Positions 1-5,031 are shown, numbered from the stretch's first letter. The stretch is 5,208 nt of DNA from Elusimicrobiaceae bacterium (GCA_017647245.1 JAGCKY010000120.1:1-5208); one strand, 5' to 3'. The notes: generated by a model from the letters alone, not told the origin. Made by a program: numbers and translations.

Positions 1-13
1 ATGCTTTTTTCAT
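1..13 (-). CDS. Start of a leftward pilin-like gene (partial, 4 codons)
   Basis: The minus strand reads ATG AAA AAA GCA from position 13 and then a T at the window edge, giving M-K-K-A followed by a codon beginning with T. This matches the M-K-x-K-A-F pre-sequence of the pilin gene at 4276-4722. It sits in the same place relative to the upstream repeat cassette as the M-N-K-K-A-F-T start at 4875. A strong Shine-Dalgarno sequence (GAGGAG) lies 8 nt upstream. The gene body is outside the window, so pilin identity is inferred from the start codons and the shared control region only. Any protein with a Lys-rich N-terminus would look the same over four codons. Confidence 0.5.
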
Positions 14-21
14 AAAACACT

Positions 22-27
22 CTCCTC
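22..27 (-). promoter_or_regulatory. Shine-Dalgarno site for the left-edge gene
   Basis: The minus strand carries GAGGAG 8 nt before the ATG at 13-11. The longer string GGAGAGTGT that includes it also occurs just upstream of the pilin start at 4722. The proximal leaders of the two pilin-like genes are therefore related. Confidence 0.65.
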
Positions 28-31
28 TATT

Positions 32-113
32 TGTCGTGCTGAGTCGCTTCTGCTCAGCACCTCAACCTCTTTTTTAAGGCTGAGGCCCTGAACAAAAACC
101 TTTCAGGGCGACA
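32..113. repeat. Head-to-head pair of REP-like hairpin units (copy 1)
   Basis: Hairpin 1a pairs GTGCTGAG (36-43) with CTCAGCAC (53-60) around a 9-nt loop. Hairpin 1b pairs GCCCTGAA (85-92) with TTCAGGGC (102-109), also around a 9-nt loop. Unit 1b is the inverse of 1a: read on its own strand each is TGTC, 8-bp stem, loop of form NNGYTTYTG, stem, CTCA. The outer TGTCG (32-36) and CGACA (109-113) are mutually complementary. Inverted hairpin pairs with a conserved tetranucleotide at the foot resemble REP/BIME elements. On the minus strand they would also form the structured 5' leader of the transcript. There is no adjacent U-tract, so they are not obvious terminators. Confidence 0.75.
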
Positions 114-139
114 TTTGAAAAACAACCCACTACCCCCGT

Positions 140-167
140 ATTGTACCAAAAAAAAAAAACAAGTCAA
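140..167 (-). promoter_or_regulatory. Leftward sigma-70-type promoter with A/T-tract spacer (copy 1)
   Basis: On the minus strand TTGACT (167-162) and TACAAT (145-140) are separated by 16 nt, each matching 5 of 6 consensus bases. Twelve of the 16 spacer bases are one uninterrupted T-run (A148-A159 on the plus strand). Transcription should start near 135-132, at or just after a run of five G. The promoter faces the hairpin pair and the M-K-K-A start at 13. The identical arrangement in copy 2 supports it. Confidence 0.75.
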
Positions 168-197
168 GTCCTATTTTTATCCCACTAAAAACACAAC

Positions 198-226
198 AAA
201 AAGCGCAAGGCGATTTCGCCTTGCGC
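198..226 (-). terminator. Intrinsic terminator of the kinase gene
   Basis: A perfect 10-bp stem (203-212 with 217-226, GCGCAAGGCG/CGCCTTGCGC) encloses a 4-nt loop. On the minus strand it is followed directly by five T and then more T-rich sequence. It begins 21 nt after the kinase stop codon and precedes the copy 1 promoter, so it insulates the two transcription units. Confidence 0.9.
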
Positions 227-247
227 CGGTTTATCAATTAATTTATA

Positions 248-1738
248 TCAGTAGTGTGTTTTTTCCAGTTCTTCTTCGGAAAAAGGCTCTATCTTGCTTA
301 GCCGCGCCCAGAACTCATCAATGCTTTGTATGCGTTCTTTGGGGTCTTCTTTGAGGGCGTCTTCCAGCAGTCCGTCTACCCCTTTGGGAATTGCCGGCGC
401 TAATTTAGAAGCCGGATAAATTTTCTTATTGGCAATATCAAATCCTTTCACACTCCACGGCACTTGTCCGACCAGCGCCTCATACAAGCACAAAGCCAGC
501 GAATATACATCGGACTGTTTGCGCATAAAACCTTTCTGCTGTTCGGGAGCCATGTATGCCGGCGTGCCCGCCACGGTGCGTGCCCCGGTCTGGCCGTCTA
601 TCACTTTTTTGGCTACGCCGAAATCCATGACCTTGGCCGTGCCGTCCTCTTTAATCATAATGTTGCCCGGTTTCAAATCACAGTGAATGATATCTTGCGA
701 ATGGGCATATTGCAAACCGCGGCACACATATTCAAAAATCCGTTTCGCTTCCGAAAACGGAATGCGTCCGTCAATATCCAAACGCGTTTCCAAGGTTTGG
801 CCGTCCACATATTCAAACACTAAATACAAACTGCTTTCCGACTCAATTACCGTATAAATTTCCACAATGCACGGGTGGCGCAGTAATGCCACCATACGCG
901 CTTCCGCCAAAAACTGCTCGCGAATGTAATTACTGCGCACCAACTCGGGCCGCACGCGCTTAATGGCCACCTTGCGCTTGAGCACCTTATCATAGGCCTC
1001 GTATACTTTACCCATGCCGCCCTCGCCGATTTGGCGCAGGAAATCATATTGCTCTTTAATCTCCACTTCTTTGCGGCTGTACGCGGTTTTGGGCCGGCTG
1101 AAAAAATCTTCATAGCGCAGATAAATAAATACCGCTACTGCCAACAGCACCGCCCCGATATAAATGAAAAGCCAAAGCGGGGTTTCGTTTTCCGAAGAAT
1201 TTTCCTGCGTGGCAATGGCCGTACGCGCTTGCGTGCGGGCATCTAATTCCTGTTTTACCTTCAAAGCCATTTGCGATTGCGGATTTAACTGCAACGCTTT
1301 TTCTATGTCAATGCGGGCACGTTCTTCGTCGCCTTGGCGCAAATACGCTTGCGCACGCAAAATATATCCACGCGGGTCTTGCGGCGAAACGGCAATCGCC
1401 TGCCCCGCTTCATAAATAACATTGCGGTCTTGCCCCAATCCGTCATAAGCAATAGCCAAGAGCAGGTAATAGCGTTTATCTATAAAATTTTTGGAAACTA
1501 ACTCATTAATACGCCGGATTGTACCGCCGTAATCTTTGTCTTTCAAACGCTGATTTAACGCGGCGATTTCCGCGTCACGCGCCGCACTGTCAAACGTAAC
1601 CGTTGGCGTATTGCTGACATTTTCGGAAAAACTGCCCCCCACCATCAGCGGAGTGGCTTTCTGTGTTTGCTGGGCCCATATGCCGGCCGTGAGAGTTAAT
1701 AAGGTAATGACTAAAAAGATACGCTTTAACATATTCAT
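248..1738 (-). CDS. Membrane Ser/Thr protein kinase with periplasmic TPR domain
   Basis: This 496-residue protein looks like a receptor-type Hanks kinase. Residues 1-22 form a signal peptide ending A-G-I-W-A before Q-Q. Residues about 55-167 hold two clear TPR-like helix pairs (about 88-121 and 123-156) and perhaps a third. A single membrane helix spans about 187-207, followed by Arg/Lys-rich sequence, which puts the C-terminal kinase in the cytoplasm. Kinase landmarks are all present: Gly-rich loop G238-E-G240-G-M-G243, Lys260 in VAIK, Glu279 of helix C, H352-C-D354-LKPGN, D372-F-G, A397-P-E, Asp410 and Arg469. The catalytic Asp is preceded by Cys rather than Arg, so it is a non-RD kinase. 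Family knowledge predicts ATP-dependent Ser/Thr phosphorylation. The TPR ligand and targets are unknown. A second Met at codon 3 is an alternative start, and the ribosome site (GGTAGA) is weak. The gene is divergent from murI and ends in its own terminator. Confidence 0.95.
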   Translation of the reverse strand: MNMLKRIFLVITLLTLTAGIWAQQTQKATPLMVGGSFSENVSNTPTVTFDSAARDAEIAALNQRLKDKDYGGTIRRINELVSKNFIDKRYYLLLAIAYDGLGQDRNVIYEAGQAIAVSPQDPRGYILRAQAYLRQGDEERARIDIEKALQLNPQSQMALKVKQELDARTQARTAIATQENSSENETPLWLFIYIGAVLLAVAVFIYLRYEDFFSRPKTAYSRKEVEIKEQYDFLRQIGEGGMGKVYEAYDKVLKRKVAIKRVRPELVRSNYIREQFLAEARMVALLRHPCIVEIYTVIESESSLYLVFEYVDGQTLETRLDIDGRIPFSEAKRIFEYVCRGLQYAHSQDIIHCDLKPGNIMIKEDGTAKVMDFGVAKKVIDGQTGARTVAGTPAYMAPEQQKGFMRKQSDVYSLALCLYEALVGQVPWSVKGFDIANKKIYPASKLAPAIPKGVDGLLEDALKEDPKERIQSIDEFWARLSKIEPFSEEELEKTHY

Positions 1739-1807
1739 ATTCTACCACAAAAGATACGTCCGCGACATATTTCTCTTTCGCGCGCAACAAAATTATATAA
1801 TAAAACT
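1739..1807. promoter_or_regulatory. Divergent promoter region between kinase and murI
   Basis: The 69-bp spacer contains a perfect 10-bp palindrome, ATTATATAAT (1792-1801). It supplies TATAAT on the plus strand (1796-1801) and TATAAT on the minus strand (1797-1792). No convincing -35 box is seen on either side. The plus-strand -10 would place the start of transcription at about 1807-1809, on the murI ATG. The minus-strand one would leave a leader of about 47 nt before the kinase start. Confidence 0.5.
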
Positions 1808-2608
1808 ATGAACACGCGTCCTATCGGCATTTTTGATTCCGGGCTGGGCGGGCTGACGATTGTGAAGACTATCGGCCGCGCTTTGCCGGGCGAAAATTTG
1901 ATTTACTTCGGTGACACAATGAATGTACCGTACGGCTCTAAATCCAAAGAGGCCGTCACGCGTTTTTCGCTGGCGATTGCGCAATTTCTGCAAAAACAAA
2001 ATGTTAAACTCATTGTGGTCGCGTGCAATACCGCGTCGGCGCTTGCGTTGCCGCAATTGCAAAAACAAATTTCCGTACCCGTTATCGGCGTGATTGAACC
2101 CGGCGCACGCAAGGCGTTTGACACCACGCGAAACGGTAAAATTGCCGTGCTCGCCACCGAAGCCACCGTGCGCAGTTTATCTTACCCCAAAGCGCTTACA
2201 AAATTAAATAAAAATTTGCGCATCACCCAGCAAGCGTGCCCGGTATTTGTACCGCTGATTGAAGAAGGTTGGATACACCCCGCCGCCGGAGAAAAAATCA
2301 TTGCCGATTATTTGCGCCCGGTCATTAAAAGCGGGGCCGACACCGTGATTTTGGGTTGCACGCATTACCCGGTTATCAAACAGCGCATTGCCAAGCAACT
2401 GGGCAAAAACGTGCAATTGGTAGATTCCGCACAAGCGGTGGCCGAAAAAGTAAAAGCGTTTTTAATTCAAACGGACCAACTTAATAACCGCCGCCGCGGC
2501 TGTCTGACCGTCTACGCCAGCGATGACCCGAAACGCTTTAAACAACTGGCCAAAAATATCGTGGGCCGCACCTTGCCGCGTGTATTACTTAAAAAATTAA
2601 TGCCATGA
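1808..2608 (+). CDS. murI: Glutamate racemase MurI
   Basis: This 266-residue protein has the usual length and motifs of glutamate racemase. The enzyme interconverts L- and D-glutamate in the cytoplasm without a cofactor, supplying D-Glu for the peptidoglycan stem peptide. Visible signatures are D10-S-G-L-G-G near the N-terminus, the F-G-D-T-x-x-x-P-Y-G segment (34-43), the first catalytic Cys73 in V-A-C-N-T, and the second catalytic Cys184 in L-G-C-T-H-Y. The motif V-D-S-A (205-208) is also typical. The start is fixed by the family N-terminus (R-P-I-G-I-F-D-S-G). There is no Shine-Dalgarno sequence before it, and a TATAAT box ends 6 nt upstream, so the message may be leaderless. The stop overlaps the pgeF start by 4 nt (ATGA), which implies a shared transcript and translational coupling. 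Confidence 0.97.
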   Translation: MNTRPIGIFDSGLGGLTIVKTIGRALPGENLIYFGDTMNVPYGSKSKEAVTRFSLAIAQFLQKQNVKLIVVACNTASALALPQLQKQISVPVIGVIEPGARKAFDTTRNGKIAVLATEATVRSLSYPKALTKLNKNLRITQQACPVFVPLIEEGWIHPAAGEKIIADYLRPVIKSGADTVILGCTHYPVIKQRIAKQLGKNVQLVDSAQAVAEKVKAFLIQTDQLNNRRRGCLTVYASDDPKRFKQLAKNIVGRTLPRVLLKKLMP

Positions 2609-3297
2609 CTTTGTATTTTTCCGAAAAATTGCAGGCCTTGGGCATCGTGCATGGCACGACGGACCGCACTGCCGCAAATATGCGCCTAGCGCAAAACACG
2701 CGCGCCTTGTTTGACGGTTTGCATATCCCCGAAGAAAAAATTTTGCGCTTCAAACAAATTCACTCTGATAAAATTATTTCCGTCCTTTCTGACGGCCAAG
2801 CCCGCGCTTGCGCCGCCGCGCCGTTTGCAGAGGCCGACGGCTGGATACTGGGCGCAAGCGGTTGGGGTGCGGCAATTATTACCGCCGATTGCGTGCCGCT
2901 GATCGTGTGGGACGAAGACGCGCAATTGATTGGGCTGGCGCATTGCGGGTGGCGCGGTGTGGCGGCGCAGTTGCCCGCCAAACTCGTCCAAGCTCTAAAA
3001 ACCGCCGGAGCGCGCGGCACTTTATCGGCGTGGACGGGCCCGCATATTCAAGCGCAAAGCTTTGAGGTACAAACAGATGTTGCGGCGCAATTTCCAACTT
3101 GTACACAAAACCGCAACGGAAAACTATTTGTAGATTTAAACAAAGCCATTTTACAACAACTTACCGCCCAAGGATTACAGGAAAAAGACATTGAATTTTG
3201 CCCGCATTGCACGTGTGCCGAACCGGAAAATTTCTTTTCCTTCCGCCGCGAGCATACCAAAGATGCCCTGCTCACTTTTGTGTATAAAGCTTTGTAA
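2605..3297 (+). CDS. pgeF: Peptidoglycan editing factor PgeF / YfiH-family laccase-domain protein
   Basis: The 230-residue product belongs to the YfiH/YlmD (Cu-oxidase_4, DUF152) family, near the usual length of about 240. Motifs in order are Q51-I-H53, A-D78-G-W, T-A-D95-C96-V-P, A-H113-C-G-W-R-G, G145-P-H, and the C-terminal C199-P-H-C-T-C with F-F-S-F-R-R (210-215). His53, Cys96 and His113 fit the metal site of the family; the Cys-to-His spacing of 17 matches what I recall for E. coli YfiH. Members have been reported as purine nucleoside phosphorylases or polyphenol oxidases. E. coli PgeF is reported to keep L-Ser/Gly from replacing L-Ala in muropeptides. The 4-nt overlap with murI favours the cell-wall role here. 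The usual C-terminal Gly-Arg is replaced by K-D-A-L-L. The exact reaction cannot be told from sequence. Confidence 0.93.
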   Translation: MTLYFSEKLQALGIVHGTTDRTAANMRLAQNTRALFDGLHIPEEKILRFKQIHSDKIISVLSDGQARACAAAPFAEADGWILGASGWGAAIITADCVPLIVWDEDAQLIGLAHCGWRGVAAQLPAKLVQALKTAGARGTLSAWTGPHIQAQSFEVQTDVAAQFPTCTQNRNGKLFVDLNKAILQQLTAQGLQEKDIEFCPHCTCAEPENFFSFRREHTKDALLTFVYKAL

Positions 3298-3311
3298 AAC
3301 ATGCACGGTGC

Positions 3312-3340
3312 TTGCACTTTGGGCACAGATTTTATTTAAT
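3312..3340 (+). promoter_or_regulatory. Possible promoter for the REC-GGDEF-like gene
   Basis: TTGCAC (3312-3317) and TTTAAT (3335-3340) are 17 nt apart in the 51-nt gap after pgeF. The -10 matches 5 of 6 consensus bases but the -35 only 3 of 6. The start of transcription would fall at about 3347, two bases before the ATG. No Shine-Dalgarno sequence or terminator is visible in the gap, so read-through from murI-pgeF remains possible. Confidence 0.35.
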
Positions 3341-3348
3341 AGATAATC

Positions 3349-4272
3349 ATGGAAAGAGCAAAAATTTTACTCGCAGACGACAGCGCAGCCATTCGCAATT
3401 TGGTATCTGAAATTTTGACAGATGCCGGCTTTACCGTCATTACGGCAGAGGACGGACAGGACGCATTGGATAAAATCTACAAACAAAACCCGGATTTATT
3501 GATTCTAGATTATGAAATGCCGCACAAAACCGGTTTTGAAGTAGTGCAGGATGTGCGCAGTCACCCGGGTTATTTACACACACCGATTATTATTTTTACC
3601 GCCGTAACGGATAAAGATACCAAACTGCAAGGACTGGGGCTGGACATTGACGATTATTTAACTAAACCCACCGACGCAGACGAAGTGGTCGCGCGTGTTA
3701 AATTACTCCTCAAGCGCAATAAACAAAAAATGGATTCCAATCCGCTCACGCGGCTGCCGGGCAATCCTTCCATTCAAGCGCGCGTGGAACAGGAAATTCA
3801 GTCCGGGCGCAAATTTGCGGTACTGTATTGCGATTTAAACAATTTCAAATCTTATAATGATAAATACGGATTTGCCGCCGGAGACCAAGTACTGCTGGCC
3901 ACTTCGCGCTTGCTGATTGATGCCGCGCAGGAAGACCCGACCGCTTTTGTGGGACACATCGGCGGGGATGATTTTATCATCGTATGCGGTTTGGAACACG
4001 CGGAAAACATTGCACAAAAAATCGTCTCGGAAATGAGCCGCTTGGCGCCCTCTTTTTACAATGAACAAGACCGCGAGCAAGGCTTTATGCTTTCCACTAA
4101 CCGCAAAGGCGAAACTGAAAAATTTGCGCTTTTATCTATCGGTATCGGTATCGTGCACAACTCACTTAAACCGCTGACTTCCTTTGCGCAGGTAAGCGGC
4201 ATTGGCGCGGAACTGAAATGTTTAGCCAAACAGCACGAAGGCAGTTATTACACCTTAGACCGCCGTGCGTAA
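3349..4272 (+). CDS. Response regulator: receiver domain plus GGDEF-like (GGDDF) domain
   Basis: This 307-residue cytoplasmic protein starts with a CheY-like receiver (about 4-122). It has the acidic pair D10-D11, phospho-acceptor D54 in L-I-L-D-Y-E-M-P, Thr84 and K106-P. A short linker leads to a GGDEF-fold domain (about 131-305). This opens with N-P-L-T-R-L-P-G-N, carries the metal-site D162 in C-D-L-N-N-F-K and the substrate-contact positions N170 and G178-D179, and ends K-x-x-A-K-x-x-x-G-S-x-Y-x-x-D-R-R. The signature reads G205-G-D-D-F: the usual Glu is Asp. The usual G-H is G-F, and no RxxD inhibitory site is seen upstream. Canonical members make cyclic di-GMP; whether this variant does is open. 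It could be a weak cyclase, another nucleotide enzyme or a binding module. No partner histidine kinase lies in the window. The stop is 3 bp from the convergent pilin stop. Confidence 0.94.
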   Translation: MERAKILLADDSAAIRNLVSEILTDAGFTVITAEDGQDALDKIYKQNPDLLILDYEMPHKTGFEVVQDVRSHPGYLHTPIIIFTAVTDKDTKLQGLGLDIDDYLTKPTDADEVVARVKLLLKRNKQKMDSNPLTRLPGNPSIQARVEQEIQSGRKFAVLYCDLNNFKSYNDKYGFAAGDQVLLATSRLLIDAAQEDPTAFVGHIGGDDFIIVCGLEHAENIAQKIVSEMSRLAPSFYNEQDREQGFMLSTNRKGETEKFALLSIGIGIVHNSLKPLTSFAQVSGIGAELKCLAKQHEGSYYTLDRRA

Positions 4273-4275
4273 TAA

Positions 4276-4722
4276 TCAATTCATTAAATAATAGCCTGCA
4301 TACATACCATCTTCATGTTTGCCGAAAAGAGGGCAAATGTCGGCATTTCCGCAGCACCAATGTTTCCCTAAAAAACGTTCCTGGGCCGTTTCACTTAATT
4401 TACGTTGCAAATGAAATTCAAACATAGGATAACCCGATTTCAGAGGCCGTGCTTCACAAGTCCGTTGTTCCCTGCATTTATATGAAAAATAAGTATCATT
4501 TTGTACCGGAATATCTAAATCTGATAAATCATCAGCATATTCTCCGTTCGCCAAAACATATCTTTCTTGGGCATCCGTAATGACTTTTAAAGTAATGACC
4601 GCTTGCGTACAACGCGCTTTCACAACTGTCTTTCTATACTGCGGCAAAGCTATGGCGGCTAAAATACCAATGATTAATACGACTACTAACAACTCTATGA
4701 GCGTAAATGCTTTGTTTTTCAT
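4276..4722 (-). CDS. Type IV pilin-like (PilA/GspG-type) prepilin
   Basis: The 148-residue product has a short basic pre-sequence (M-K-N-K-A), then a prepilin peptidase site before F6-T-L-I-E10, with the conserved Glu at mature position 5. A hydrophobic helix follows (about 8-27), ending in A-L-P-Q-Y. The residue before the cut is Ala instead of the common Gly. Such proteins are inserted in the inner membrane, processed by a PilD-type peptidase and assembled into type IV pili or secretion pseudopili. The globular part (30-148) has six Cys (38, 83, 89, 123, 124, 130), so disulfides are likely. I place the start at 4722 because AAAGGAG lies 5 nt upstream and the pre-sequence length is normal. 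The frame stays open upstream, with ATGs at 4875 and 4959 that would give implausibly long pre-sequences. Major pilin and minor pseudopilin cannot be told apart, and no assembly genes are in the window. Confidence 0.9.
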   Translation of the reverse strand: MKNKAFTLIELLVVVLIIGILAAIALPQYRKTVVKARCTQAVITLKVITDAQERYVLANGEYADDLSDLDIPVQNDTYFSYKCREQRTCEARPLKSGYPMFEFHLQRKLSETAQERFLGKHWCCGNADICPLFGKHEDGMYAGYYLMN

Positions 4723-4725
4723 ACA

Positions 4726-4734
4726 CTCTCCTTT
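4726..4734 (-). promoter_or_regulatory. Shine-Dalgarno site that decides the pilin start
   Basis: The minus strand reads AAAGGAGAG here, with AGGAG 5 nt before the ATG at 4722. It is the best ribosome site in the window and supports 4722 over the in-frame ATGs further upstream. Confidence 0.85.
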
Positions 4735-4737
4735 CAT

Positions 4738-4836
4738 CACCCCGACCCTGCCGACGACAGCTGTGCGCGGTATAATGTTGTTTACTGCCCAGCCTATATC
4801 CCGCATTAGATCCCCGACAAAGACACTCGGGGGGTG
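4738..4836. repeat. Possible small inserted element with inverted ends and a degenerate hairpin unit
   Basis: The left end CACCCCGA (4738-4745) is the inverse of the right end TCGGGGGGTG (4827-4836), allowing two extra G. Within it CCCCGA (4812-4817) pairs with TCGGGG (4827-4832) around a 9-nt loop. On the minus strand the loop is GTGTCTTTG, which fits the NNGYTTYTG loop of the cassette hairpins at 8 of 9 positions. An 8-bp palindrome (ACAGCTGT, 4758-4765) lies inside. It occupies the tract between the two copies of the pilin start. No target-site duplication is certain. Confidence 0.4.
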
Positions 4837-4893
4837 GTTCTTATTTTTTATTTGCGTGAATGCTTTTTTGTTCATAAAACTTGATCCTCTCTC

Positions 4894-4977
4894 TGTCGTC
4901 CTGAGGTGTTTCTGCTCAGGACCTATTTGTTCTTTTAATAAGGATGAGGTGCTGAGCAAAAACGACTCAGCACGACA
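4894..4977. repeat. Head-to-head pair of REP-like hairpin units (copy 2)
   Basis: Hairpin 2a pairs GTCCTGAG (4898-4905) with CTCAGGAC (4915-4922). Hairpin 2b pairs GTGCTGAG (4949-4956) with CTCAGCAC (4966-4973). Both have 9-nt loops. Compared with copy 1, 2a has a G-C to C-G swap, and 2b differs from 1b at three stem positions, each matched by a change in the other arm. Stem 2b equals stem 1a. The outer TGTCG and CGACA are conserved. Confidence 0.75.
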
Positions 4978-5003
4978 CTTTATTTATATTCACTACCCCC
5001 CGT

Positions 5004-5031
5004 ATTGTACCAAAAAAAAAAAACAAGTCAA
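5004..5031 (-). promoter_or_regulatory. Leftward sigma-70-type promoter with A/T-tract spacer (copy 2), drives the pilin
   Basis: TTGACT (5031-5026) and TACAAT (5009-5004) on the minus strand are 16 nt apart, and twelve spacer bases are an unbroken T-run. Transcription should begin near 5000-4996 in a run of six G, leaving an untranslated region of about 120 nt before 4875 and about 275 nt before the pilin start. Confidence 0.75.

Larger units (their letters stand above)
1..180 (-). repeat. Pilin promoter/hairpin cassette, copy 1
   Basis: This stretch aligns along its length with 4860-5044 in the same orientation. The best conserved part, 128-168 versus 4991-5032, is identical apart from a C-run of 5 versus 6. 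The middle (32-113) keeps the same two-hairpin layout but with changed, compensated stem sequences. The left end keeps the pilin-like start codons. Read on the minus strand the order is promoter, start of transcript at a G-run, hairpin, AT-rich linker, hairpin, Shine-Dalgarno, ATG. The cassette lies directly after the terminator of the upstream kinase gene, so it drives its own downstream gene independently. Confidence 0.85.
4723..4875 (-). other. In-frame leader ORF beginning with a duplicated pilin start
   Basis: An ATG at 4875, with AGAGGA 9 nt upstream, opens a frame that begins M-N-K-K-A-F-T-Q-I-K. It runs 51 codons without a stop straight into the pilin ATG at 4722. Its first 27 nt match the first 27 nt of the pilin gene at 22 positions, so the pilin start is present twice, 153 nt apart. 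After A-F-T the upstream copy lacks the hydrophobic pilin helix. It continues with a polar, unfamiliar sequence that looks like translated repeat DNA. Most likely it is a remnant of an insertion or duplication that split the original leader. It could also be a translated leader peptide, or give a 199-residue long form of the pilin. Confidence 0.55.

Noticed and set aside
32..113. The hairpins as intrinsic terminators of the kinase or another gene
   Set aside because: No T-run directly follows either stem, the kinase already has a strong terminator at 198-226, and no plus-strand gene precedes them.
2711..3106. Several 60-100 codon open frames on both strands within pgeF
   Set aside because: They are shadows of the GC-rich pgeF coding frame, with no ribosome sites and low-complexity Arg/Ala-rich products.
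4812..4850. Plus-strand terminator for the REC-GGDEF-like gene (hairpin followed by T-rich sequence)
   Set aside because: The T-run starts several bases after a 6-bp stem, and the site is more than 500 bp past the stop codon. The hairpin is better explained as a degenerate repeat unit.
4876..4959. Pilin start at the upstream ATG at 4959
   Set aside because: Codons 4876-4959 run through the hairpin region itself, there is no ribosome site, and the resulting 79-residue extension has no protein-like character.
4894..4977. A riboswitch-like switch between local hairpins and long-range pairing of the outer arms
   Set aside because: In copy 2 the outer arms (4894-4905 and 4966-4977) can pair at 11 of 12 positions, but in copy 1 only at 9 of 12. 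The local hairpins are perfect in all four cases, so the local fold is the one being kept. No ligand-binding core is recognisable.
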